NCBI GenBank assembly: GCA_947632295.1 | Contig: CANROQ010000057.1 | Span: forward strand, 1 to 6,698 | Source: an uncultured Bacilli bacterium | GTDB lineage: Bacteria > Bacillota_I > Bacilli_A > RF39 > UBA660 | Length of the DNA stretch: 6,698 nt | Direction: 5' to 3' | In this document: piece by piece, positions 1-6,623 of the stretch | Position numbering within the stretch: the first letter of the stretch is position 1 | How the letters are laid out: each line of letters starts with the position of its first letter | Notes under the pieces: generated by a model | Databases searched by the model: none | What the model was told of the DNA's origin: nothing | What the model saw: the letters and a program-made list of their open reading frames with translations, nothing else | Made by a program: the position numbers and the translations under genes

Positions 1-57
1 GCTTCTGATGAAAGCACATTAGAAACTTTAGTCAGCAAATATTTTGAAAAAAAGTAA
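1..57 (+). CDS. 3' end of an unidentified plus-strand gene
   Basis: Only the last 18 codons and a TAA stop are visible, reading ASDESTLETLVSKYFEKK. The other two plus-strand frames hit stops within about 20 bases, so this is the only open frame, and a terminator-like hairpin begins 3 bases after the stop. That placement is the main reason to believe it is a real gene end. The tail is charged and probably helical; it is too short to assign a family. The gene is convergent with the operon to its right. Confidence 0.6.
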   Translation, partial: ASDESTLETLVSKYFEKK

Positions 58-60
58 ACT

Positions 61-102
61 AAAAAAGAATGCTCAAAAAATTTATTTCGAACATTCTTTT
101 TT
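61..102. terminator. Bidirectional rho-independent terminator between convergent genes
   Basis: An 11-bp perfect stem (61-71 pairing with 92-102, AAAAAAGAATG/CATTCTTTTTT) continues past one C/A mismatch (72/91) by two more pairs (73-74 with 89-90), leaving a 14-base loop at 75-88. On the plus strand the stem ends in a run of seven T (97-103). On the minus strand the A-run at 61-66 becomes the T tract. It lies 3 bases past the plus-strand gene stop and about 60 bases past the minus-strand operon stop, so it can serve both. Confidence 0.85.
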
Positions 103-163
103 TATTATAACAAAAAGGACTATTAAAAATTATTTATTTAACTTTATAACATTCTAATAAAAT

Positions 164-616
164 TTAGTTATAATATTTATTTTGATAATTTAATTTATGT
201 AAAAGTGTTTTTTGATTACTCTCATCAATTAATTTTTTATATTGTTCTGAAGCATAGATATCTTTTAATTTTATGATAATTTTTTTATATCTTTCAATAT
301 TATAATAATATGGATATTTAAAATTTAAAACTCTATATAAAATGACCAAACAATCCTCATATTTTATTTGATGAATTTGTGACATCAAATCAACAAGATT
401 GCCATTTTTTGAACAATTTGTAGACAAACATTTAAAAGTATTTTTATTTCGATCAAGTATAAAAGATGGATGACGATCGTTATGATAAGGACAATTCATA
501 CTGAATTTATTATATTTTAACGCTTTTATTTTAACGTTTTCATCATTGCTTAAAGCTACTGTCAAAATATCGCCATTATGTATTATTGGATTTAATAGTA
601 TTTTATTATTTATCAT
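164..616 (-). CDS. Stand-alone CHC2 (DnaG-type) zinc-finger protein
   Basis: The protein has 150 residues. Residues about 14-100 resemble the CHC2 zinc-binding domain at the N-terminus of DnaG primase: a lead-in helix region, then CPYH (C42, H45), then HPSF (48-52), then C63 and C68 followed by NGNLVDLM, which matches the 'GGN..xFLM' end of DnaG zinc domains. The last Cys pair is spaced C-x4-C rather than the C-x2-C usual in DnaG. No TOPRIM or helicase-binding domain follows; residues 101-150 are a Lys/Asn/Tyr/Ile-rich, probably helical tail with a YPYYY patch. In DnaG this domain contacts single-stranded template DNA and helps start-site choice; isolated CHC2 proteins are often found with plasmids, phages and integrative elements, so a nucleic-acid-binding role is inferred, not shown. 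The chosen ATG (614-616) has an AGGGAGG ribosome-binding site six bases upstream and overlaps the nifJ 3' end by 11 bases, so it is the last gene of the operon. Stop is TAA. Confidence 0.85.
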   Translation of the reverse strand: MINNKILLNPIIHNGDILTVALSNDENVKIKALKYNKFSMNCPYHNDRHPSFILDRNKNTFKCLSTNCSKNGNLVDLMSQIHQIKYEDCLVILYRVLNFKYPYYYNIERYKKIIIKLKDIYASEQYKKLIDESNQKTLLHKLNYQNKYYN

Positions 617-3600
617 TATTTACCTCCCTATAATCTTCTTGCAATTTAGTATAAAATTCTAATCTTTTAATTGCATCTTTTTTATTTTCTTCTAATAAAT
701 TTTTTGCATTTTCAAAATTAACTTTTTCTAAGGCTGAATAACGCGTTTGTAAATTTAAAAATTTATCATATAAATCAAAATTAATATTTTTACTATCTAA
801 TGTAAATTTTTCTTCCATTGGATTATATCTAAATATTGGAAAATAACCACATTCAACCGCCATTTTTTGCATTTCCACACTATTTTCCATACCACCTTTT
901 ATACCATGTGAAATACAAGGTGCATAAGCAATTATTATTGATGGTCCTTTATAATTTTCAGCTTCCTTAAATGCTTTTAAAACCTGCATCATGTTTGCTC
1001 CTAATGATATTTGAGCAACATAAGCATGTGGATAAGCTAAAGCCATTCTTGCTAAATCTTTTTTATTTTGAATTTTTCCACTAGTTGTAAAAGACGCTAT
1101 CGAACCTTTAGGACTAGATTTAGAAGATTGACCACCTGTATTAGAATAAATTTGAGTATCTAAAACTAAAATATTGACATCATCACCTGATGCTAAAACA
1201 TGATCAATTCCACTAAAACCAATATCATAAGCCCAACCATCGCCACCAATTGTCCAAATTGAACGATAAGTAATATATTCTTTTAATTTTGTCAATTCAC
1301 TAGGACAAGTATCGTAATCTAAATTATCATATACTTCTTTTGTCGTTATATAATCATCATAATTAGATAACCATTTTTCAAATAAATCGTGATTTGGGTT
1401 AGTTAAATTATTTTGCATTATATTTTTAATACGATTACGAATAGTTTTATTCGCAATTAATAAACCATAACCATATTCGGCATTATCCTCAAATAATGAA
1501 TTAGCCCATGGAATTTTATAAGGCGTAATTGGGGCACTTCCACCATAAATTGAAGAACAACCAGTTGCATTTGCAATTATCATAGAATCGCCAAATAATT
1601 GAGTTAATATTTTGATATAACTTGGTTCGCCACAACCAGCACAAGCCCCACAAAATTCAAATTTTGGCATTTTAAATTGACTACCTTTAACTGTTTCAAG
1701 TTTAAAGTCTGGTTTATAACTAATATTTTTAGTTAAATAATCAAAAATTTCTTGTTCTTTATTTAAAATTTGTTCTTCTAATTTTTTAGAAATAAGGGCT
1801 TTTTCATCTTTTTTACCAGGACAAGTTTTAAGACATAAACCACAACCAGTACAATCTTTAATCGAAATACCTATGCAATAATAACCATTATTAGTCTTAA
1901 CAGTTCTATTTTTAATAAATTCAGGCGCTTTTTCATATTCGTCGTCATTTAGTAAAAATGTCCTAATAACACTATGTGGACAAACAAATGAACATTGACC
2001 ACATTGAATACAGTTTTCACTTATCCATTTTGGAACTATTAAACTAATTCCACGTTTTTCTAAAGAACTAGTACCACCGATAAATGTTCCATCAGGATAA
2101 TTTAAAAATGCACTAGTTTTTAATAAATTACCTTCTCTTTTAGTCATCATTTCAAAAACACTTTGAATATTAGTTCTTTCGCATTTTTCATAATTTTCGC
2201 TTGGTAAATTAATTTTTGTTAAATAAGTATCGCAGCCATCGATAGCTTCGTAATTAGCATTAACGATATCATCGCCTTTTTTAAAAAACTTTTCTTTAAC
2301 ATATTCTTTCATTTTTACTTTAGCAATATCATAATCCATTATATTAGAAAGTTTCATAATAATACTTTCCATAATTGTACTTATTTTATTTTTAAGTCCA
2401 ATTTTTCGAGCAAATTCATAAGCATTTATAATATAAAAATCTAAATTTTTATCTTTAATAATTTGTTTAATATTACTTGGTAAGTAATCATTAATTTCCT
2501 CTTCAGTTTTAATCGTATTAAGAATAAAAATTCCATGGTCAACAATATTTTCTAAAATATTAAACTCTGTTAAATAACTATCTTTAGTAACAACAATCAA
2601 TTTAGGACTTTCAACATAATAAGCGGAACGAATTAAAGAATCTGAAAAACGTAAATGTGATACTGTAACACCACCTGATTTTTTAGAATCATATTGAAAA
2701 TAACCTTGAACATATTTAGAAGTATTATCACCTATAAGTTTTATGATAGATTTAGAAGCACTAACCATTCCATCACTACCATAACCATAAATCAAAAATT
2801 CATCATGATTAGTAATTTTAAAATTATTATCAACATCTAAACTTAAATTAGTAACATCGTCAACTATACCTATTGTAAAATTATTTTTAACATCACTATC
2901 TAGCATATCATAAACGGCTTTAATTTGTGCAGGAGTGGTATTTTTGCTTGCAAGACCATATCTTCCCCCTACAATTTTTATATTTTTATCTTTTAAAGCA
3001 TTAACTATGTCTAAATATAAAGGTTCACCAATACTACCTGGTTCTTTAGTTCGATCTAAAACTGCGATTTTTTGAGTACTTTTTGGTAATACATCTAGTA
3101 AATATTTAACACTAAATGGGCGATACAAATGTACTTCAATTAACCCAACTTTATAACCTAATGTACTCAAACTATCGATTGTTTCTTTAATCGTTGAGCA
3201 AACGGAACCCATGGCTACAATTATGTTAGTAGCATCAATAGCACCATAATACATAAATGGCTTATAACTTGTCCCCATTTTTAGATTTATTTGCGTCATA
3301 TAATCATTAACAATATCAGGAACTGCATCATAGAATTTATTTCTAACTTCTACAGCTTGAAAATAAATATCATCATTTTGGGCTGTACCTTTTGTTACTT
3401 TATTATTCAAATTTAAAGCTCGATTACGAAATTTTAAAATTGCCTCTTCATCTACTAAATTTTTAACATCATCTATATCTAATACTTCAATTTTATCGAT
3501 TTCATGACTAGTTCTAAAGCCATCAAAAAAGTGTAAAAAAGGTAATGAGGCTTTAATTGCTGATAAATGTGCGACTAAAGACAAATTAGCAGCATCTTGT

Positions 3601-4034
3601 ACTGAAGAAGACGCTAACATACAAAATCCAGTCATTCTTGTTGCATAAATATCTTGATGATCACCAAATATCGAAAGTGCATGACTAGCAATGCTACGAG
3701 CTGCCACATGAATAACACCTGGTAACATTTCACCAGCAATTTTATACATATTAGGTATCATCAAAAGTAATCCTTGACTAGCAGTAAAAGTTGTTGTAAG
3801 CAAACCAGCCTCAAGTGAACCATGAACCATACCAGCAGCTCCTGCTTCACTTTGCATTTCAACAATTTTTACCTTATCACTAAAAATATTTAATCGTCCA
3901 TGACTACTCCATTCATCGATATGTTCTGCCATCGGACTTGCTGGTGTAATAGGATATATTCCAGCTACTTCTGTAAGCATATATGCATAATAACTACAAG
4001 CTTCATTGCCATCGACTGTTATAATTTTTTTCAT
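606..4034 (-). CDS. nifJ: Pyruvate:ferredoxin (flavodoxin) oxidoreductase, single-chain
   Basis: This cytoplasmic homodimer-type enzyme (1142 residues) oxidises pyruvate with CoA to acetyl-CoA and CO2 and passes electrons to ferredoxin or flavodoxin. Domain order follows the Desulfovibrio africanus enzyme: pyrimidine-binding/substrate domain (about 1-255, with YPITPASPMAE at 27-37, QSEAGAAG at 61-68, AARS at 111-114); transketolase-C-like domain (256-407); CoA-binding region (410-610); EKR domain (611-665, SLEKRG at 657-662); two-cluster ferredoxin domain with C675/C678/C681/C685 and C728/C731/C734/C738; and the thiamine diphosphate domain (771-1142) with GDGWAYDIG at 931-939 and SNTGGQ at 964-969. 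The proximal [4Fe-4S] cluster ligands are C798, C801, C826 and C1040. All catalytic features are intact. The chain stops soon after this domain, so the extra C-terminal domain VII of D. africanus is absent, which is common. The ATG start lies in an ATGA overlap with the upstream ATPase stop, 8 bases after AAGGA, giving translational coupling. Stop is TAA. Confidence 0.98.
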   Translation of the reverse strand: MKKIITVDGNEACSYYAYMLTEVAGIYPITPASPMAEHIDEWSSHGRLNIFSDKVKIVEMQSEAGAAGMVHGSLEAGLLTTTFTASQGLLLMIPNMYKIAGEMLPGVIHVAARSIASHALSIFGDHQDIYATRMTGFCMLASSSVQDAANLSLVAHLSAIKASLPFLHFFDGFRTSHEIDKIEVLDIDDVKNLVDEEAILKFRNRALNLNNKVTKGTAQNDDIYFQAVEVRNKFYDAVPDIVNDYMTQINLKMGTSYKPFMYYGAIDATNIIVAMGSVCSTIKETIDSLSTLGYKVGLIEVHLYRPFSVKYLLDVLPKSTQKIAVLDRTKEPGSIGEPLYLDIVNALKDKNIKIVGGRYGLASKNTTPAQIKAVYDMLDSDVKNNFTIGIVDDVTNLSLDVDNNFKITNHDEFLIYGYGSDGMVSASKSIIKLIGDNTSKYVQGYFQYDSKKSGGVTVSHLRFSDSLIRSAYYVESPKLIVVTKDSYLTEFNILENIVDHGIFILNTIKTEEEINDYLPSNIKQIIKDKNLDFYIINAYEFARKIGLKNKISTIMESIIMKLSNIMDYDIAKVKMKEYVKEKFFKKGDDIVNANYEAIDGCDTYLTKINLPSENYEKCERTNIQSVFEMMTKREGNLLKTSAFLNYPDGTFIGGTSSLEKRGISLIVPKWISENCIQCGQCSFVCPHSVIRTFLLNDDEYEKAPEFIKNRTVKTNNGYYCIGISIKDCTGCGLCLKTCPGKKDEKALISKKLEEQILNKEQEIFDYLTKNISYKPDFKLETVKGSQFKMPKFEFCGACAGCGEPSYIKILTQLFGDSMIIANATGCSSIYGGSAPITPYKIPWANSLFEDNAEYGYGLLIANKTIRNRIKNIMQNNLTNPNHDLFEKWLSNYDDYITTKEVYDNLDYDTCPSELTKLKEYITYRSIWTIGGDGWAYDIGFSGIDHVLASGDDVNILVLDTQIYSNTGGQSSKSSPKGSIASFTTSGKIQNKKDLARMALAYPHAYVAQISLGANMMQVLKAFKEAENYKGPSIIIAYAPCISHGIKGGMENSVEMQKMAVECGYFPIFRYNPMEEKFTLDSKNINFDLYDKFLNLQTRYSALEKVNFENAKNLLEENKKDAIKRLEFYTKLQEDYREVNNDK
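623..629 (-). promoter_or_regulatory. Strong ribosome-binding site of the CHC2 gene, inside nifJ
   Basis: On the minus strand this reads AGGGAGG, followed by TAAATA and then ATG. It lies within the codons for the nifJ C-terminal residues Tyr-Arg-Glu-Val. It fixes the start of the small gene and indicates efficient translation of its own, rather than only leak-through from nifJ. Confidence 0.85.
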
Positions 4035-6367
4035 ACAATTTTTCCTTTCTTTTTATTGATAATTTTTGCCACAATATTATTTAAAATACCCGTTAAAATA
4101 TATGTGATAATCATTAAAACTATCATTACCACAACCATAGAGATAGTAAATTTTGATAAAGAATACCAGTTTCTAAAAAAGATAACTTGAAATACAAACA
4201 TAAAAAGCATACCAAAAAATAAACTAAAACGCATAATATTAAATGGTTTACATAAATGATATAAAAGTGTAAAACCAGTAAATCCAGTTAAAATAACACT
4301 TAAGGTACTACTTTCTGGAAAACTAAAATTTAATGGCTTTGAAATAATCATGATAATTACAATATTAAAAATAATCATTAAAGCCGTTGGAAGTGCTCTA
4401 CCAATAACATTAAAGAAAAAATTTCCTCTAATACGTTCTTTATTCGGCTCTAATGCTAAAATAAATGATGGAATACCAATTGTAACAACACTTGTTAGTG
4501 TAAGCTGGATTGGCATAAAAGGATATGGACTATTCACAAAAATAAATAATAACGATAAGATTAATGAATAAATTGTTTTAACTAAAAATAATGTTGCTGA
4601 TCTTTCGATATTATTAATTGTCCTACGACCTTCTAATACAACTTTTGGCATTGAACCAAAATTAGAATCCAATAAAACTAATTGTGAAACATTACGAGTT
4701 ACTTCACTACCACTAGCTAGAGCAATACTACAATCAGCTTCACGAAGTGCTAAAACATCATTAACACCATCACCTATCATAGCTACAGTATGTCCTGCTT
4801 CTTTAAGCGCTAACACAAGTTGTTTTTTTTGTTTTGGTGTAACACGACCAAAAATATTATAATTTTGAACCGCTTCTTTCAATTCTTTTTCAGTTAATAA
4901 AGTTCTAGTATCAATATATTTATTATCTTTTAAACCACAATCATTTGCAACTTTTGAAACAGTTATAGGATTATCTCCTGAAATAATTTTTAAATTAACA
5001 CCCTGTGATTTAAAATAATCTAAAGTTTTAACTGCATTATTTCGAATTTTATCTTTTAAAATAATTAAAGCTATGGGTTCACAATTGCTAATTTCAATCG
5101 AATTAGAATGCGCTACCAATAAAACACGATATTTATCAATATAATTATCAATTGATATTTTTAAATCATTAGGTACATTTTTTAAAATAAATTCAGGTGC
5201 TCCTAAAACAAAAGTTCCATAATTTTCAAATTCAATAGCTGAATATTTTTTATCCGAAGAAAAATCAATAATATTTTTAACTTTATAATCAATTTTATTA
5301 TGATATTTTTCATATATTGCATCAAGTGTTGTATTACGTGTTTTAAAGGAAGTTGAAAGTGCTGATAAAATATCATCAATTTGATAATTTTTATCATATG
5401 TAACAACATCTACCAATTCCAATTTGCCTTCTGTTAAAGTTCCAGTTTTATCTAAACATAAAACATCAACTCTAGATAACATTTCAATACAAAATAATTC
5501 TTGTACTAAAACATTATACTTACTTAATCTAATTACACTTACAGCTAAAACTGTACTAGTTAACAAAATTAAACCTTCTGGGATCATTCCTACACAAGCC
5601 GCCACAGTACTAATAACTGCATTTTGTAAATTATTTCCATCAATCGACAATTGTCGTAAAAATAAAAATAAGCCTACTGGAAAAATAAGATAAGAAATTA
5701 AACGAATAATTTTATTTAAAGAATTCATTATTTCAGAATTAACTTTCTTTAAATATTTTGCTTCACTAGAAATTTGGGAAGTATAATTGTCATTACCTAC
5801 ATGCTCTACTTTGCATTTACATTTACCTGCAACAATAAAACTACCTGATAGTAACATATCACCTTTCTTTTTGACAATAGAATCTGCTTCACCACTTATA
5901 AAAGATTCATTAACTTCAACACTACCTTCTAATATACAAGAATCAACTACTACTTGATTTCCCAATTCATAAATAATTAAATCATCTAACACTATATTAT
6001 TAATATCAATTTCTTCAAGTGTACCATCACGTATAACTGTTGATTTAGTACTAGATATAACTGATAATTTATCAATTGTTTTTTTAGATCTAATTTCTTG
6101 AATAATTCCAATTGTAATATTACAACAAATTACTCCTAAAAATAGTAAATTTTTATATGAACCAACTAGAAAAACAAAAAAACCTAAAATAATATTTATT
6201 AAATTAAATAATGTAAAAATATTTGATGTAATAATTTGTTTAATTGATTTGGTTGGAATTGTCGTATCATAATTCACTAAATTTTCTTCTAATCTAGTTT
6301 TAACCTGTTTCATTGTTAAACCATTATTTAAATCTATATTATATCGTTCTATTTTTTGTCTATCCAT
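4031..6367 (-). CDS. Cation-transporting P-type ATPase, Exp7/YfgQ-like
   Basis: This 778-residue integral membrane pump is driven by ATP. In order: Cation_ATPase_N-like segment (GLTMKQVKTRLEENLVN, 16-32); TM1-2 (about 46-92); actuator domain with SGEAD at 158-162 in place of canonical TGES; TM3-4 (222-281) with the ion-site motif PEGL at 263-266; phosphorylation motif DKTGTLTEG with acceptor D306; nucleotide-binding domain ending in GAPE (389-392); SGDNP (463-467, usual TGD); hinge motif GDGVNDVLAL (532-541, usual GDGVNDAPAL); then TM5-10 (about 585-762). GDGVNDVLALREADCSIA and the following stretch to EGRR are characteristic of the streptococcal Exp7/YfgQ subfamily, related to Ca2+ (P2) pumps but with unproven substrate. 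No N-terminal heavy-metal-binding CxxC or CPC transport motif is present, so a Cu/Zn/Cd pump is unlikely. The start is supported by GGAG 8 bases upstream. It is the first gene of the operon, overlapping nifJ by 4 bases (ATGA). Stop is TGA. Confidence 0.95.
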   Translation of the reverse strand: MDRQKIERYNIDLNNGLTMKQVKTRLEENLVNYDTTIPTKSIKQIITSNIFTLFNLINIILGFFVFLVGSYKNLLFLGVICCNITIGIIQEIRSKKTIDKLSVISSTKSTVIRDGTLEEIDINNIVLDDLIIYELGNQVVVDSCILEGSVEVNESFISGEADSIVKKKGDMLLSGSFIVAGKCKCKVEHVGNDNYTSQISSEAKYLKKVNSEIMNSLNKIIRLISYLIFPVGLFLFLRQLSIDGNNLQNAVISTVAACVGMIPEGLILLTSTVLAVSVIRLSKYNVLVQELFCIEMLSRVDVLCLDKTGTLTEGKLELVDVVTYDKNYQIDDILSALSTSFKTRNTTLDAIYEKYHNKIDYKVKNIIDFSSDKKYSAIEFENYGTFVLGAPEFILKNVPNDLKISIDNYIDKYRVLLVAHSNSIEISNCEPIALIILKDKIRNNAVKTLDYFKSQGVNLKIISGDNPITVSKVANDCGLKDNKYIDTRTLLTEKELKEAVQNYNIFGRVTPKQKKQLVLALKEAGHTVAMIGDGVNDVLALREADCSIALASGSEVTRNVSQLVLLDSNFGSMPKVVLEGRRTINNIERSATLFLVKTIYSLILSLLFIFVNSPYPFMPIQLTLTSVVTIGIPSFILALEPNKERIRGNFFFNVIGRALPTALMIIFNIVIIMIISKPLNFSFPESSTLSVILTGFTGFTLLYHLCKPFNIMRFSLFFGMLFMFVFQVIFFRNWYSLSKFTISMVVVMIVLMIITYILTGILNNIVAKIINKKKGKIV
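4043..4050 (-). promoter_or_regulatory. Ribosome-binding site of nifJ, inside the ATPase gene
   Basis: On the minus strand this reads AGAAAGGA, 8 bases before the nifJ ATG, within the codons for the Lys-rich C-terminus of the ATPase. Together with the ATGA overlap it supports the nifJ start and stop-restart translation. Confidence 0.75.
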
Positions 6368-6375
6368 ATCATCAA

Positions 6376-6379
6376 CTCC
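6376..6379 (-). promoter_or_regulatory. Ribosome-binding site of the P-type ATPase
   Basis: The minus strand reads TTGGAGTTGATGATATG: GGAG with 8 bases to the ATG at 6365-6367. It decides the start, and no in-frame extension is needed. Confidence 0.8.
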
Positions 6380-6407
6380 AAGTAAAAAAATAACAAAATA
6401 TATATAT

Positions 6408-6438
6408 ATTATATCACGAATTAAATTTATAAAAACAA
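6408..6438 (-). promoter_or_regulatory. Extended -10 promoter of the ATPase-nifJ-CHC2 operon
   Basis: On the minus strand 6408-6416 reads TGATATAAT, a perfect -10 hexamer (6408-6413) with the TGn extension typical of Gram-positive vegetative promoters. A weak -35 candidate, TTGTTT, lies at 6433-6438 with a 19-base spacer, longer than the optimal 17; the TGn element can compensate. Transcription would start near 6401, within an alternating TA run, giving a leader of roughly 33 bases before the ATPase start. No structured riboswitch fits in so short a leader. The call rests on sequence match only. Confidence 0.7.
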
Positions 6439-6470
6439 TTATGACTAAAATCTAATAGTTTTTTTCAACA

Positions 6471-6520
6471 ACTATAGTTATTCATAAATAAAATTATTTA
6501 ATTTTAGAATAACTTATAGT
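6471..6520. repeat. Nested inverted repeat upstream of the operon promoter
   Basis: The outer arms are ACTATAGTTATTC (6471-6483) and GAATAACTTATAGT (6507-6520), pairing over 13 bp with one bulged T (6514). Inside is a second inverted repeat, TAAATAA (6485-6491) with TTATTTA (6494-6500). The left arm overlaps the perfect palindrome AACTATAGTT (6470-6479). The element lies about 30 bases upstream of the -35 candidate, so as DNA it could be an operator, or in a longer transcript it would fold as a hairpin. No T tract follows on either strand, which argues against a terminator. Function unknown. Confidence 0.6.
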
Positions 6521-6547
6521 GTAGGATATAAAAATCCTATAGTTCAT
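6494..6547 (-). CDS. Possible 17-codon small ORF or leader peptide
   Basis: The ATG at 6545-6547 is preceded by GAGGGG (6555-6560) with 7 bases between, a good Shine-Dalgarno arrangement. The ORF encodes MNYRIFISYTISYSKIK and ends in TAA. It lies between the upstream gene's terminator and the operon promoter and overlaps two inverted repeats. Against it: no convincing promoter just upstream, and an ORF this short is expected by chance in AT-rich DNA. Tyr (3) and Ile (4) are frequent, but that is also what AT-rich codons give. Treat as a candidate only. Confidence 0.25.
   Translation of the reverse strand: MNYRIFISYTISYSKIK
6522..6539. repeat. Short inverted repeat (TAGGAT/ATCCTA)
   Basis: The arms TAGGAT (6522-6527) and ATCCTA (6534-6539) are perfectly complementary around a 6-base A/T loop. 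It sits two bases from the larger inverted repeat at 6471-6520 and inside the candidate 17-codon ORF. It has no T tract and no assigned role. Confidence 0.5.
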
Positions 6548-6575
6548 ATTATTTCCCCTCATATATACTCTCTCA

Positions 6576-6601
6576 AAAAAAGCACAAATTTGTGCTTTTT
6601 T
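6576..6601 (-). terminator. Rho-independent terminator of the upstream minus-strand gene
   Basis: This is a perfect 26-base palindrome: six A, GCACAAATTTGTGC, six T. It folds as a GCACA/TGTGC stem extended by A-T pairs with an AATT loop, and is followed on the minus strand by a continuous T run. It starts 22 bases past the stop of the minus-strand gene at 6624. It is symmetric and could also act on plus-strand transcripts, but no plus-strand gene is visible there. It insulates the operon promoter from the upstream gene. Confidence 0.85.
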
Positions 6602-6623
6602 ATGGGTTCTACAATAAATATTT

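Noticed and set aside
104..163. Additional small gene or second terminator after the CHC2 gene
   Set aside because: This short A/T-rich stretch has no ORF with a ribosome-binding site and no convincing stem; it is just the 3' untranslated region up to the hairpin.
3900..4190. 96-codon plus-strand ORF across the ATPase/nifJ junction
   Set aside because: It lies antisense to two well-supported genes, has no clear ribosome-binding site, and its translation is Ile/Phe/Thr-rich as expected for the reverse of AT-rich coding DNA.
5424..5693. 89-codon plus-strand ORF inside the ATPase gene
   Set aside because: It is antisense to the conserved phosphorylation and TM4 regions and shows no recognisable domain; it is a shadow of the real gene. 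The same holds for the plus-strand ORF at 4350-4571 and the minus-strand out-of-frame ORF at 5203-5409.
606..6367. Use of UGA as tryptophan (Mycoplasma-type code), suggested by the low GC
   Set aside because: All seven tryptophan codons in nifJ and the ATPase are TGG, and the ATPase ends at a TGA placed exactly in an ATGA overlap. The standard bacterial code fits better.
6368..6400. Riboswitch in the ATPase leader (for example a metal or Mg2+ sensor)
   Set aside because: From the predicted start near 6401 the leader is only about 33 bases and contains no stable stem; the inverted repeats lie upstream of the promoter.
6471..6520. Terminator reading of the large inverted repeat
   Set aside because: Stem is almost entirely A/T and no T run follows it on either strand; the real terminator is the palindrome at 6576-6601.
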